From NCBI GenBank assembly GCA_016617855.1, contig JAECUM010001134.1:62001-126000 (forward strand): a stretch of DNA of 64,000 nucleotides. The letters are read 5' to 3'. Numbering within the stretch: position 1 is the stretch's first letter; each line of letters begins with the position of its first letter. The notes under the pieces are model-generated. The model worked only from the letters and a program-made list of their open reading frames with translations. It was not told where the DNA came from and did not search any database. Position numbers and translations under genes: made by a program. Positions 1-12,706 of this stretch are shown here, in pieces. The stretch comes from Megalonaias nervosa (Eukaryota; Mollusca; Bivalvia; Unionida; Unionidae).

Positions 1-22
1 TTTTTAAAACAATATGACAAAC

Positions 23-232
23 CTTTCTTTTCTTGGCAATTTCCTCTTTTGCCAACTTGACTTCATATTTTGGATATTTTATCGGAGCCTGTCGATATAT
101 TCGGAGATCAGCACCACAAAACTGTGGAAAATGATGATATGTGTAACCATCAGCATCCATTCCAAGGTGATAGTCTCGCTGATCTTCCAAGGCATGAGAT
201 TCTATCATTTCCCTCAGAGACTCCTGAGTTTC
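23..232 (-). CDS. BRD10: BRD10-like exon 9 (WHIM2-like); gene continues past the left edge
   Basis: A 210-base exon with acceptor TTGCTTACACAG|GAA and donor AAG|GTTTGT, phase 0 both sides, ending at codon 480 of the assembled reading frame. It encodes ETQESLREMIESHALEDQRD, LGMDADGYTYHHFPQFCGAD and LRIYRQ. The LGxDxxGxxYxxF motif followed by a (R/L)xYRQ turn resembles WHIM2. The end of the protein lies outside the window, so total length and C-terminal domains are unknown. Confidence 0.87.
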
Positions 233-805
233 CTGTGTAAGCAATATGAAACTAAATACTCTAGACTAATACTCCACTAAAATATTAATTACCTCCATAA
301 ATTTCAAACATTTTATATTCTTCTTTGTGAGGGTTCATCATGCTTCTGTGAAAGTTTATCTTCATATTTTAAAATCCATTACTGCACTAACAACATACAG
401 CCATGAATTGTTTGTCTAAAAAGATTATTTTTGGATATGAGAGATTTTTATCTGCATTACATGTACAGAAATTGAACAGCTTTCTTCTCTTTTCATTTGC
501 TACCAGATTTTCAAAGACATTTTAGACAGTATCAACAATCTAAATTATTAGTCTTTCACAACAATGTATCCAAAAAATCTTGATTCTGAACCACTTGAAT
601 GAAACATCAAATGATACATGTATTACTATCATTAGACTTCAACAAGATCCTGAGATAACATGTTCCATGGTCACCGACTAAAGTAAATTCCATACTAAAA
701 GTGACACATACACCAGCACTCTCAATTTTTATACAGTGGTTCCTCATGACAACTCTGCACAGAATACTGATGATGCTCCTCTTGTAATGTAATTATGGTC
801 ACTGA

Positions 806-1122
806 GTGTGTGTGTGTGATTTGGATTTTTAATGTAACTTTAACAATTTTTCAGTCATATCACTACAATGTCTGCAGTGTGGCAGTTTATAGTGATGTCT
901 AGCACTGGGGCATCATGCCACAGATATGGATCATGATGTCCCACCCAGTCACATTATCCTGACACCAGGCTGACCAGTCCTAACACTAGCCTCTTAATGC
1001 GGAGTGCCAAGTGAGGCAGCTGTTAGTACCATTTTTATGCCTTTGGTATGACTCGGCCAGGGTTCGAACCCGCAACCTTCTGCACCCGAGGTGGACGCTC
1101 TAACCACTAGGCTACCGTACCA
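806..1122 (-). mobile_element. tRNA-derived SINE with (GT)n tail
   Basis: Read on minus, the right end is a tRNA-like head with box A-like TAGTGGTTAGAGCGTC and box B-like GGTTCGAACCC. The body follows and the left end is a (CA/GT)n tail. It is flanked by an imperfect 17-bp target duplication (789-805 and 1123-1139; GTAATTATGGTCACTGA versus GTGATTATGGTCATTGA). Same family as 6570-6851 and 57189-57514. Confidence 0.88.
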
Positions 1123-2304
1123 GTGATTATGGTCATTGATCCCATATCATTGGTCCAATTTAGTTTTATCATTACTACTCAATTTATTTCTGTTTATTTC
1201 AATTCTTGATTCATGGAAACAAATTACAATATGATATCACAAAATGTAATACTTTATCTGCATGTTTAAATCCACTCTTAAGACAGAACCTTTCTAGAAT
1301 ATCCCTCATTATAAGGTTTCCTCACTCACAATGGGTCACTTTTATATCTCCCACGACACGCCTGACGAAAGAGGACTGCATTACTTATGCCAGTAAACTA
1401 TGGTGCACCACTTTTAGTTTTTATACTACTTATAATAATAGTGCATTTATATGTCCATGGTAACATACAAAATAGTTAATGAAGAAAATTCCAAAATTCC
1501 AAGTATTACAAAGATACTTCTACACAACTAGCTTCACACAAATACAAAGTTGGTTGAAATAACTTTGAGTTGTTCTCTAAAAATGAAAATGTTTATGGAC
1601 ATACAGATAGATGGATGGACATAATAACAGCTATATCCCCCTCATAAATGGGGAGTGGGGGTTTAAAAAAATAAACAAGATGGAGTCATCTACACTCTCA
1701 GCACAGTCAAAATGTCTGGCACCAAGAGTTTTGCTCCAGAAATGAAAATGCAAATGGATAGGTGACAGATAAAAGAACAAAACTGTTAAAAATACTGTAC
1801 ACTTACCCCAAACCAGATACGATGTCAACCTGGCCCCTGGTAATTCTACTTAATACACATTTACATTTCAGCAGGAAAATGACATAGCATATGCTGTTTA
1901 GTTCCCTATGCCTGAGTAATGTTTTTATTTTTGTCTTGAGTGGACTGCAACAACTGAGAATTGCAAAGTGCAAATATCTAAAAGTGCACTCAGTGAGAAC
2001 AAGTACAACAGCTGTATAGGGTCTTAAATTGAGACACTCTCTTCACTTTTTGACACAAGCCCGGTAGATCTAGTTTGACAATTTAAATAATTTTAATTTT
2101 TCTGATAAATGTTTAATTAACATTGAAAAGGCAGAAAGAAGATGACAAGATTTCATTTTTTTCAGGAATTTTGCATATTGTACAATGGATTCATGCAATG
2201 GCACAAGCAATGCTTGTTTCGCAGAAAATGGACTCATTTATTTGTATATATATTATATCAAACACAACTATCACAATAGCTCTGCTCCACTAATTCTAGT
2301 ATTG

Positions 2305-3215
2305 TCCATCAACAAGAGACCCAAGTGGGTCTGATATCACTCAACAATTTGTCATCTGTCTAATTGCCAAATGCAAGAGTAGTTGACAAAAAGCTGGAGT
2401 CAGTAAGATATTTTCTGTGGAAATTTCTCCAATACTGTGTTAAATTGTTTTCTAGTTTTAGTCACTGTGGCATGTTCAATGGCAGATCATAATCAGTTAT
2501 AAAAAAAAACTCAGGATGCTTTCTACAAAGTTTGCTCAAATTCTGTTTAGTAGTTTTGGAGAAAAAGTTATTTAAAGGTTTTTCTTTTCTTTGTAACAAT
2601 TACTATATCTGATGGCAGACTGACATAATTTGTACAAACCTGAAAGTCATCATACCAGGATGCTTTCTGTCAAGCTTGCTCAAATTCTATTCAGCAGTTC
2701 TGGATGAGTTGTTTGAATTTTTTTGCCTATTTGTAGTAAGAGTGGCCATCTCTGCTTGTGGATTGGCATCATATGTATAAAAATGAAAAGTTTTCATGAT
2801 AGGATGCTTCCTGTCAAGTTGGTCCAATTCTATTCAGCAGTTCTGGATACGAAATAGTTTAAATATTTTTTAAATCTTTTTGTGTAACAATGGCCATATT
2901 GATAATGGATCAGCATCATTTCTATGAGATTAAAAGGTCTTTAAGCCAGGATGCTTTCTGTTAAATCTGGTAAAATTCCATTTAGCAGTTTGGGAAGGGA
3001 AGTTGTTGAAAGGATTTTCTATTTGTTACTAATGGTCACATCTGCATCATCTGTACAAACCTGAAAGGCCTGTGTGCCAGGATGCTCCATGCCATGTTTG
3101 GTTGAAATTGGTCTGGGACGTTCTGAGAAAAAGTTGAAAATGGCAATGCTGATGGAACCAGATGTTGCTGTATAACAGAAAAATGGAAGTATCTTAAGTA
3201 CACTTGGCCTTATGG
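2305..3215. repeat. bivalve-type composite repeat, about 145-bp modules
   Basis: Opens with GAGACCCAAGTGGGTCTGAT. It then has at least four degenerate modules, each with CAGGATGCTTTCTGTCAA followed by AAATTCTATTCAGCAGTT, at about 2511, 2658, 2800, 2948 and 3080. It has no ORF of its own. Confidence 0.7.
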
Positions 3216-3366
3216 CATACTGACCTAAAAATTAGCTGGTGGTGTTAACAGAGCATTCAATCTAAAGAAAATCCTTCCATTCAAAAATTGGCTTTCATCT
3301 GACAACATCAATCCCTTTAAATATTTAAGTAAGCTCAAACTAATTAAAAACAGAGACAAGTCTTAC

Positions 3367-3458
3367 CACAATGTGGTCACAAAGGCCTTTGACAATCCAA
3401 ACTCTGCGATAGAAACTCAACTGATGGTACTTCTTTTTCTCAAGAGGATTTCTGTTAC
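3367..3458 (-). CDS. BRD10: BRD10-like exon 8
   Basis: A 92-base exon with acceptor AAAACAG|GT and donor GTG|GTAAGA, phase 1 in and phase 0 out. It encodes RNPLEKKKYHQLSFYRRVW followed by IVKGLCDHIV. The LSFYRRVWIVKGLCD pattern resembles the WHIM1-like helix (xRLxLLxxLCDxxL) of DDT-domain proteins, which fits exons 5-6 just upstream in the protein. Confidence 0.82.
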
Positions 3459-5584
3459 CTGTTTTATTCAGAATGAAAAGAGATAAAGTCAAATTTTTTC
3501 TCTATAAATCATTTACAGACCTGCAAATACTTTGATAAATTTTAGTTATTAATGTGGGTTAGCACTCTGGTACATTTATCTTTAAAACATTAAAAATGTT
3601 ACACTGGAACACACACACCATATTTACCATGCAACCATTTTAATGAACTGAAATGTAAGCTGAAAATAACAATGCAACACATCATAAACAAAAGAGAACC
3701 CTTTTCTTTACAACTGATCCATAATTTATGGCAATAAGAAATGGTTTCCTTCTTGAATGAATACTAAGAAACTCTTTAGAGTCTGGGGAAAAAAGTTCCT
3801 GATAAATTGACAAATATTTCAACTTGCACGAAGAATTATAAGAACCAAAATCGATGACAAATGAAACAGGTTAGAAGCCTCTCCTCTATTCATTTTAGAA
3901 CTTCATTTAATCCACTTGTATTTAAAATACAAAATTACAATGTAAGATGCATATCTGGATTACAATAAGAAATACCGAGCAAGTGTTCTGAGAAACTTAG
4001 TGTTTCAATCACATCCACACAATGATAATCCCTCCCCGGTCTTGCAAAAACTTTAATACAAAACTTTCACATAAAATATTAATGTTGATGTAGTGCTTGG
4101 AAAGTGATACATGTCTGCCTATGCTTATGCAGGACAAATTTTTTTTAGATAAAATATGACTGATGAATAACTGAATAAGTGAAAGACAATTAGGCAATCA
4201 GACAAAAATAATGATAAAAGTTGTTTCAATTTTAATTTTTAAAAAAAAAAAGATTTTTACTCAGGAACACAGATAATGGTTAAGAAATAAACTTTCTACT
4301 TACAACGTAACTGATATACATAAGTAATCTACAATATGAAGGCCTAAGCCTACATGTCAAGTCCAAACTCACATAAAAACCTTCAACCAAAACATTAACA
4401 AAACTATAGATAATGCCATCAGAAAAGTGCCAGCTATATTGTTTTCCATGTATATGGGCTTGACATAATATTTTTAAAAAAATTTGTTCATGGAATATGA
4501 ATGCCCCACCCAGTGCCTGACATGACCTAAATGAACAACTAAGGTGACAGATAGTGGGAGAGAAGGGTAACACACCATATCACTGGTTGAGCATAAATAG
4601 TACACCATTTTAAGGTTCTGTGAAATCAAAGAATTAATTAGCAATCTGCATCAAAGTTGAACTGGTCCCAATGCTTTTGTAAATGATTTGTTCCCTCCTC
4701 TCATATGACCCCAACTTCAACCACTAGCGCTGTATAAGGAGGCAAACTGTACATCAAAGACCATCATAAATGTATACAAAGTAGCCTCAATCATATTCCA
4801 AGGTTTTAAGTCCGTGTATGAGAACTTGCTAATTTTATCCAAATACCTATATTTACATACATGCAAAGATCGATGAAAGACTGACAGTATTACAAAAATC
4901 AACATATTTTTTAATATCATTTCTTATTAATCCATCTCTGTCTTCCATCCACACATACCCAACAGCAAAGGATGAATCAAATTTCTAAGGGAGTTATGCA
5001 GATCTACAATTGACCACCAACAATATATACACATTCTCAAATGGGTTCAATTAAGTATTTAATTTATGAAACAAGTGGAATAGTGTCCAATTTTTAGTGA
5101 ACCTTGGTAAGCAAAAGGCAGAAATTATTCAAAAAGTTTCGATGCTGCCAGAAGATTCCAGAAGGTGGGACCAAGGAAATTCCCAAGGTCGCAGACAATC
5201 AATGAGAAAAAGTGGAAATTACACAACAAGTTTCAGTAGTGGCCAGAAGGTTCTAGAAGGTGGACAAAGGAAAATTCCCATAGTCACAGCCTATCAATAA
5301 TGAAAAAACTGCATGAATTTCAAGGGCTTATTTTGACCAATCAAATTCACAGAAAATGATATGTTAACATACTGACATAGAAATAATATTAAACTGCACA
5401 CACTATAAGTAAAGGGAACCAACTATGTGATAAATCAACAGCTTAAGTTTTCATCCTAAATAGCGTTACAGCTGCAAGGCATACTATATACATGCAGAAT
5501 TTAAATTCATATTGGAATGAGCTGATTTTTATTCAGAAAAACAAGTAACAATTATGTCAATTAGAATCACTACTCAAAACTTAC
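3459..5584. other. Intron 7 of the BRD10-like gene
   Basis: About 2.1 kb, AT-rich. Two short near-repeats near 5140 and 5230 share GGTTCTAGAAGGTGG-like text (pair of about 80 bp units, 5105-5270). Nothing else recognised. Confidence 0.6.
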
Positions 5585-5630
5585 CAACAACTTGAAAGAA
5601 CTTTTCATCCAAACCAAGTTTGTAGGCAAC
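5585..5630 (-). CDS. BRD10: BRD10-like exon 7 (46-base microexon-sized)
   Basis: A very small exon between acceptor TTTTAATTGCAG|GTT and donor TTG|GTAAGT. It adds VAYKLGLDEKFFQVV plus one base. It was found by splice signals and phase: exon 6 ends in phase 0 and exon 8 needs one base, both satisfied. A shorter alternative is not excluded, but the donor is a full consensus. Confidence 0.75.
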
Positions 5631-5664
5631 CTGCAATTAAAATCATTACAAAAATTGTTAGATA

Positions 5665-5865
5665 AAAAAGCAAAATGGTTGTTCAGTGGTTAGTGTGCTG
5701 AACTCATGAATGACAGGAAGCAGGTTTGAACATTGCCATCAGATCAGCTTGGGTTGGCTACTGTGGAGTGTCCCTGGGCAACAAACTTTACTCCAACTGC
5801 CTCAGCACTAAATAACCTACTTGAGTTACTGCACCATACCTATTCTGATGTAAAGACATTGTGAA
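5665..5865 (+). mobile_element. second tRNA-derived SINE family, degenerate
   Basis: Plus-strand head with GTGGTTAGTGTGCTGAACTC and a decayed box B (GGTTTGAACATT), followed by CCCTGGGCAACAAACTTTAC, a decayed form of a CTTGGGCAAGACACTTTAC core seen in other animal SINEs. Ends are approximate and I see no clear target duplication. Confidence 0.6.
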
Positions 5866-6569
5866 AATCAGTATACATACAGTTTTAAATGTTGCAATGT
5901 AGTTTCAAGCAAATTTTAAAAGTTAAAAGCAAGAGGCTCAAATAGCTGACATCGTCCTCATAGCTAAACTCATGAGCAGTTGACCAATAAATCTGGGTCA
6001 GAAGAATGCTTTCTGTACAAATCTCTTTCAACGTTGATGTGTAATGAAAATAATCATCCCAAGACTTTTCTATTTCATTTTTTGTATCTTCACCCATATC
6101 TGACGGCAAATTTGCATCATTTGTCAAAGGCCTTTTATACCATTGCCAATAATCATGATATTTTCTAAGCACAAAGCCTTTCCCCATCACAATTTCAAAA
6201 ACTCTGATTTACTCTACTTTTACTCAGTGTTTTTTTTTTAAAGTTTAAGAAAGCTCTGGCATGATCTTATAGCCCACATACCTACATTCATACATTTCTA
6301 AATGATATGGAGATCTTATAATTATGATATTTCAATCTGACATACTGAGGCTGAGGTTTTTTTAGAAGATGGTAAAGTTATAGTGAGCAATGATTTTGGA
6401 AAAAGATGTTTAAATGTTTTTTCTGTTCTAGTAATGGTGGGACTAAATCCGATGCAGGACCAGCATCATTAGTAAAAATCTGAAAGACCTTCAAGCTAAC
6501 AAGATGTCCAATTTGGAAAAAAAATATGTTGAAAGATTTTTGTGAACTGTTTGTTTTTCCACTTTAAGT

Positions 6570-6851
6570 GTGTGTGTGTGTGTGTAATTTAGATTTTTAA
6601 AATTGTTCTGTCATAGTACTATGATGTCTGCTTGTGGCAGTTTATAGTGATATCTAGCACTGGGGCATCATGTCAGAGACATGTAGCATCATGTCCCGCC
6701 CAGTCGCATTATCCTAATACCAGGTTGACCAGTCCAAATACTAACCTTTTAATGCTGGGCACCTAGCAATGCTGCTGTTTGTACCAATTTTATAAGTCTT
6801 TGGTATGACTCAGCTAGGATTTGAACTCACGACCTCCCACATCTTAGGCAT
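6570..6851 (-). mobile_element. tRNA-derived SINE, head partly lost
   Basis: Same family as 806-1122, with the same central phrase ATCTAGCACTGGGGCATCAT. Perfect 11-bp target duplication CCACTTTAAGT at 6559-6569 and 6852-6862. The tRNA-like head is truncated, as expected for incomplete reverse transcription. Confidence 0.88.
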
Positions 6852-6869
6852 CCACTTTAAGTAATGGTA

Positions 6870-7930
6870 GCAATATTTAACAGTGCAAGAGTATCACCTG
6901 TACATGTTTTCAAATATTTTATGCCATACTGACTTCAGTCTAATTTGGTTAGATTCTGTTGTGTCCTCTTAAAAGTCATTTAAAGGCTTTTGTACTTTTG
7001 TAATGGCAGCATAATTATTGGTGATTTGTAAAAACTTGAAAGTTCCTGATGCTATGAAGCTTTGTCAAATTTGGTCTAATTCTATTTGAATTAATTCTTA
7101 ACAGCTGCCATATCTGATGGCACATCATTTGTGCAAATCTGAAAGCCCTTCATGACAAGATGCTCTCTGTCAAACTTGGTTAAATTCTATTTTTTAAAAG
7201 AAGTTATTAAAAGGTTTTTCTATTTTTAGTTACAGCAGTCATATTAGAAGGCAGACTGGCAACATTTGTAAAACATGGAATGTGCTTAAGGCCAGAATGT
7301 TATCAAATATAGTAAAATTCTGTTGTACAATTTTTGAAAACAAAAGTTACTTTATAATTTTTCTATTTTTAGTAATGGTCGCCATATCTGATGATGTCAT
7401 CTGTATAAACCTGAAAGCTCTTCATGCAAAAGATGCTTTGTATCAAATTTAGGCAAATTCTTTTCAGCAGTTGTTGAGAAGGACTTGTTTAACGTTTTGC
7501 TGCTTTAAGTAATGATGGGCATATTTGATGGCTGATTGGCATCATCTGTACAAAATGAAAAGCACTTCTTTCCAGGATGTTTTCAATCAAATTTGTTCAA
7601 ACTCTGTTGAGCAGTTTTTGCAAAGAAACCATTTAAAGGTTTTTCTATTTTTAGTAATGATAGCCATTATCATTATTATTAATTAAACCTACAAGCCCTT
7701 CACACTAAGATTATTTTCAAGCAATTTTCAAGTTGTTTAAAGATTTTTTCTATATTTAGTAATAGTGGCCATAATAGAAGGTGGATCAGCATTATTTGTT
7801 TAAATTTGAAATCCATTCATGCCAGGATGCTCTCTACTAAATCTGGTAGGAACTGGTCTAGTGGCTTTTGAGAAGAAGTTTACAATAACCCATGTTAATA
7901 GACGATGTATGATATACAGCAAAGGCCTGG
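6870..7930. repeat. composite repeat block, about 145-bp modules
   Basis: Same module as 2305-3215: GGATGNTTTCNGTCAAATTTGGT-like text recurs at about 7160, 7290, 7430, 7577, 7700 and 7825, alternating with TTTTCTATTTTTAGTAATGG. It directly abuts the SINE at 6570-6851. Confidence 0.65.
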
Positions 7931-8199
7931 TAAGCTAACCAGTATGACTGACAAGAAATCATCTGACAATTAGGAAGAGTACTATGAAAACCACATTATG
8001 TGCCCACCCCATGTTTAACAGTCATCTATGAAGACACCATCAGGGCATGAGTGACTCTGAAGATAACTGACCAATGAACCTTAAAAACTTTGTTCTCTGG
8101 TCAGAAACTATTATTTTCTTATTAGTATTATTACAAACTTTGGTCATGATATATGGTCTAGTACTAAAATTATGCAAAATTTTCTTCTTCTTTCAGTCA

Positions 8200-9235
8200 G
8201 TGACCTTGCACATTGTTTTCTGACCCAAAAAATAAATATAGGCTTCTTTCTTACCAATGAGTAAGCCTTTCACAATCTTTGAAGGTACATGATCAACAAC
8301 TAAAATCTTTTTGCAGAAGTGATTTTTATACTCTGAGTTGTAGTTAACCCCAAGATCGACAGTTTTCTTTCTTGCCCTAAGTGCTAACCATCCACGAAGT
8401 TTAAACCAGATCTGTGATGCAGAACTAATATTATTATGGGGAAACCAACTCTTTTGGTTAGTGACCTTGATTTTTATATTTTGGCCATAAAATCAACAGG
8501 TTTCTTTCTTACTTCAAGCACATCACAAAGTTTAGTCCATGTAGGTAATGTAGAACAGATGTTATTGTACACAGACCATTTTTGTTCTTTCAGTCAGATA
8601 GAGTGGCATTGCCCTTTGATGATTTGATCCTGAAACTGGTAGGCTTTTTGTTTACCCCATGTGCAAACAATCCACAAAGTTTGGTGGCAAGCTTAAGTTA
8701 TTGGAAAGAAGCCATTTATTCTTATAGTTATAGTAATATTGATCTTTGACCTTTGACCCTTGAAATCGACAGGCTTCTTCCTTAATGCAAGTGCAAGCCA
8801 TTCACAAAAGCTGGCAAATGTGTATGGTGGAGAACTTGAGTTATTGTGAAGAAACCAATTTTATTATTTCAGTCACAGCCCTTTGGTCTATGATCTAAAT
8901 GTCTGACCTTGAAATAAACCGGCTTCTTCCATACCCAAAATACAAGTCATCCACAATGTTTGGTAGCTGCTGATAGTGGAGAGCTCCAGTTATTATGCAG
9001 AAACCACTTTTTGTTCATTCAGTCACAATGACATTGGCCTATGACATTTGACCCTCAAACTGAATGGGCTTCTCCTAACCCTAAGTACAAGCCATCCAAA
9101 AAAAAAACTGGAGATGGAAGGCAACTCAAATTATTGTGTGGAAATGAATTTGGTAACAGATGGGCAGAAAGACTGACAGACAGCATTATATCATAATATG
9201 CTCTGTGTTATGGTGAGTTTATAAACACAAAATTG
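8200..9235. repeat. degenerate repeat block, about 165-bp modules
   Basis: Recurring phrases (C)AAGTGCAAGCCATCCACAAA, GAACTTGAGTTATTGTG and AGAAACCACTTTTTGTTC, about five units. Ends with GACTGACAGACAGCAT. Unrelated in unit sequence to the 145-bp modules. Confidence 0.6.
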
Positions 9236-9671
9236 GTAAAGTGATCTGTAAAAGACAACTTGTTAATCATGCAAGCTTTACAGGCATTTATGACTGAAAT
9301 AGAAAATAAATTCTTATCATGAAGAATGAATTAATTTCTGCTCATGTAAAAAGGTGTAAAGTTTTCTATTTCTTTTCTAAGCCATTGTGTAGTATTGTCT
9401 ACACATTAACTATCTGTACAGCAAATGCCAGTTTTATGTATACAAATTATCCAGACATTTTACTCATTTGAACCAATGGAATGTTGTCTCATCCTAAATT
9501 TTGTCCCACACATTCGTATTATTCATCTGGACAAAATCCACTTATATGCACGCATGTGGCTAATCAATGCCTAACTGTACTAACCAAAGGCTTTTTTGGA
9601 ATCAAATCTGTTAAAACCACAGACAGATCAATCATTAGGAAGAGTTTCTGTTGCACGTCTAAGTTACAAAC

Positions 9672-9780
9672 CTCTGGTGTATTTCCACTGCTGTCCTCTA
9701 AAAGCTTGTACCATGGTTGCATTTTTGTCCTCAGTTTTTCTTCCCATACATTGTAGGGCATCAAGTTCTTCAAGTTGAAT
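9672..9780 (-). CDS. BRD10: BRD10-like exon 6
   Basis: A 109-base exon with acceptor CCTTGTCAG|A and donor GAG|GTTTGT, phase 2 in and phase 0 out. It encodes LMPYNVWEEKLRTKMQPWYK and a short acidic end (LLEDSSGNTPE). The WEEKLRxKxxxWY pattern belongs to the conserved region after the DDT-like segment. The other frames through this stretch are fragmentary, which supports the chosen frame. Confidence 0.82.
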
Positions 9781-12545
9781 CTGACAAGGAAAAAGACTTT
9801 GCATGAAAATCATTTTTGCTTTTGGTCCACAATGTTTTGTTATCAAATGCTGACACAGCTTTTGTTTCACAATCTCATTAACATTCCAAAGATAAATTAC
9901 TAACTTACAGCAACAGAAAGCATAGGTATCTTAAACCTTTAAGATAAAGAACAATACAACCTATGTCATGGATGTCAGAAAGGTAATTCAGAATCACTGA
10001 TCTAGGTAAACTGACTTACACTCATCATATTGGATAATAAAGGTTTTGAAAATCAAAGTTCTACTGGATATTTATGATGGAAAATTTGCATCTATATAAA
10101 ATGCATTTTGAATTAACTACACCATCTCTGTGAAGTTGAAGGCTTCCGTAAGAGAGACAATCAATTATCAAGTCCTACTTGTGATAAATATCTAAAATCA
10201 CACCTAATGGTACATGTCACAACCATACCTAATGATGCATGTCATAACCAAACCAAATTGTACAAGTCATAACCATACCTAATGACACGTCGTAACTATA
10301 CCTAATGGTACATGTCATAACCATACCTAATGGTACATGTTATAACTATACCAAATGGTACATGACATAACTATACATAATGTCACTTGTTATAACTACA
10401 CATAATGGTACATGTCATAACCATACCTAATGGTACATGTCATAGCTATACCTAATGGTACATAACTATACCTAATGACACATGTCATAACCATACCTAA
10501 TGGTACATGTCATAACCATACCTAATGGTACATGTCATAACTATACCTAATAGTGCATGTCATAACCATACCTGATGTCACATGTCATAACCATACCTAA
10601 TAATACATGTCATAACTATACCTAACAATACATGCTGAAATCATACCTGACTGCGCATGCCATAACCATATCTAATTGTACATGTCATATTACAGTGCAT
10701 ATTGATTAAGGTCAAATTCTGCTAAATGCTGGGAGATGATTCCTAATGTACAGTCAAACCTGTCAATAGCAGAAATCCATGGGAAATGGCCAAACTGGTA
10801 ATTGTACTTAGGTTAAGTATGCATGCAGATTCACCAATCAAACTTCATTTTTGTGCATGCCATGCACCCAATACCATTATTATTATCATTATTATTATTA
10901 TTATCAACAGATTTCGTTTTGTGCATAGTCAACAAAGTCACCTAAAAAATCTTCATATTGTTCTCTCCCCAAATTATGTTCTGCACAAATTACTCTATCT
11001 TGCTCATTGTGGCCTTGGGAAAAGCACTTTGCTCCCAATTCCTCAGCAGATATGGCCAACACTGCCTTGAAATTTCATAAAAACCAACACAAAATAAACT
11101 ATTCTGCTTACTTTAATCCATCCTATAAATTTAAATCATACCATAGCTTGTTCTGTGCACTTTAACAAACAAAAACTTATTTCGCTACTAAATGATGGCT
11201 TACAAATGATGGTGAAACAGAAGACTGACTCTTTCTCTTAGCCAGCTTAATGTATAATTTGGCTTAGAAAAACTGTTCTCACTTCAAAATCAAAATATGG
11301 ATCAACAGATTGCTCAACATGTCAAAATACTGCTGGCTTATATTAGAGGTTTGTGGAAATTATGCAAAACTTAATGTTGCCATTGCTAGTAATACATGAA
11401 CTGAAACTTTGCCTGCCTTTACAGAAAACTGTAAATACTGAACAAACCTTGACCCATATGAAAAGGGATACAAACTGTATCTCTCATCAGGGATTGTTTT
11501 CTAATAAGAAAGATCTTTACATTAAATGCAACTGAAACAAAATTACACATGACACATTGCCATAAAAGGCAACTCATATTTCTGCCATGACAATGTTACT
11601 ACTTTTTGCGCAATCCAGCAAATGAATTGCTTCAACTCACTACTAAATTCTACTTCACAATTGTACATATTGACAATTTGAGTCATACTGACAGTGTGAC
11701 TGAAGTATAGCATGTACAAGCGAAGAAAGAGATATTTACACACTGATTCACATAAGATGACAATCTAAACAATGCCTTCCTCATGAAACAAAAAGTTTAA
11801 TTTGCATACATAGTGGCCACTGTCTATATGCTAAAGTGATTGCTTAAAGCAATGAGAAACCATTACCTCATTAGGAAAACCCAAGTTGCTGATCACAGAA
11901 AGCAGGTTACTGTTATATAAATTAATTTTATGTAAGAAATATACCAGGGTAGAAAACAGTTGGGCCATTAAGACAAGGTGACCATACAGGCAGTTTTAAA
12001 ACCAAGTTTAAAGTGACAAGCTGTAATTGAATACAATTTCAATTCAATCCATTTCTCAAATTTCTTAAGACTTTATGTACTGACAAACCATGTACATCTA
12101 CAAGGTACAACCTTACTGTTTACCAAGTTTCATGGCAATACACTCAAAACTGGAGGGACTAGATGCACTAATGAGATCCTACATATTTAGTGTTATATTA
12201 TGACAATATGTAAATCAAAGAACTATTCTGACACATATATAAATCAATTATCCCCACAACTTAGGCAACTTTTGTGTCTGTAAATTACTTGAACTGAAAA
12301 TTAACTTTTCACATAGGAATTTCTCAGTAAATGAGTAAAAAATAACTCTGAAACATGTAGTAGCAATTCATTAATAATCTGCTTGGTAAAACATGGGTTT
12401 ATGGAACACTGGCTGTGCTGTAACATACCCTTCCTGTACATCAAAAACTTCACTGTATCTTAACCTTGATAATGACACTATTATTCAGGTGATACCCAAG
12501 CTCAAATCTCCCAACCCCACACAAAAACAAAAGAAATTGCAGTAC
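9781..12545. other. Intron 5 of the BRD10-like gene
   Basis: Contains the 25-bp minisatellite (10205-10690), a short (ATT)n run near 10875-10905 and a SINE-tail-like fragment near 10990-11040 (GGCCTTGGGAAAAGCACTTT). The rest is unassigned AT-rich sequence. Confidence 0.6.
10205..10690. repeat. 25-bp minisatellite, about 19.5 units
   Basis: Head-to-tail units close to CATAACCATACCTAATGGTACATGT. Most units are 25 bp with point changes; at least two are shorter (for example near 10281 and 10458). Units are contiguous with no unique spacers, so this is a satellite, not a CRISPR array. Located in intron 5. Confidence 0.92.
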
Positions 12546-12706
12546 CTTGTTCTCTGGAATGGTGTACTAAGTAGGGATGTCATGATCTGCTGCATGGTTG
12601 AACTTTCTCTTGGCATCATAAAACAGCGCTCCAGTTCAAAGTGAGGAATCTCACCAAGGTTCAGAGGAGTTTGGCACAAAAACAAGAAAAGACTTATCTG
12701 AGGAAT
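12546..12706 (-). CDS. BRD10: BRD10-like exon 5 (DDT-like segment)
   Basis: A 161-base exon with acceptor CTGTTTCAG|ATT and donor ACAAG|GTACTG, phase 0 in and phase 2 out. It encodes FLCQTPLNLGEIPHFELERC and then IMTSLLSTPF. The pattern, a hydrophobic helix followed by an LxxIPxFxLERC turn and an I/LxxLL helix, resembles the DDT domain of ISWI-associated subunits such as CECR2 and RSF1. The domain assignment is inference from pattern; the exon call rests on splice sites and phase. Confidence 0.83.

Larger units (their letters stand above)
233..3366. other. Intron 8 of the BRD10-like gene
   Basis: Non-coding stretch of about 3.1 kb. It holds a SINE (806-1122) and a bivalve-type composite repeat (about 2305-3215). 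No coding exon with matching phase and splice sites was seen. Confidence 0.7.
5631..9671. other. Intron 6 of the BRD10-like gene
   Basis: About 4 kb, almost wholly repeats: a tRNA-derived SINE on plus (about 5665-5865), a SINE on minus (6570-6851), a block of about 145-bp modules (6870-7930) and a second block with about 165-bp modules (8200-9235). Confidence 0.65.

Noticed and set aside
1055..1122. tRNA gene (box A and box B visible)
   Set aside because: It is the head of a SINE: no cloverleaf-compatible 3' half, flanked by SINE body and target duplication. Same for 57430-57514 and 6800-6851.
10205..10690. CRISPR-like array
   Set aside because: Units are contiguous and all alike, with no unique spacers; eukaryotic intron.
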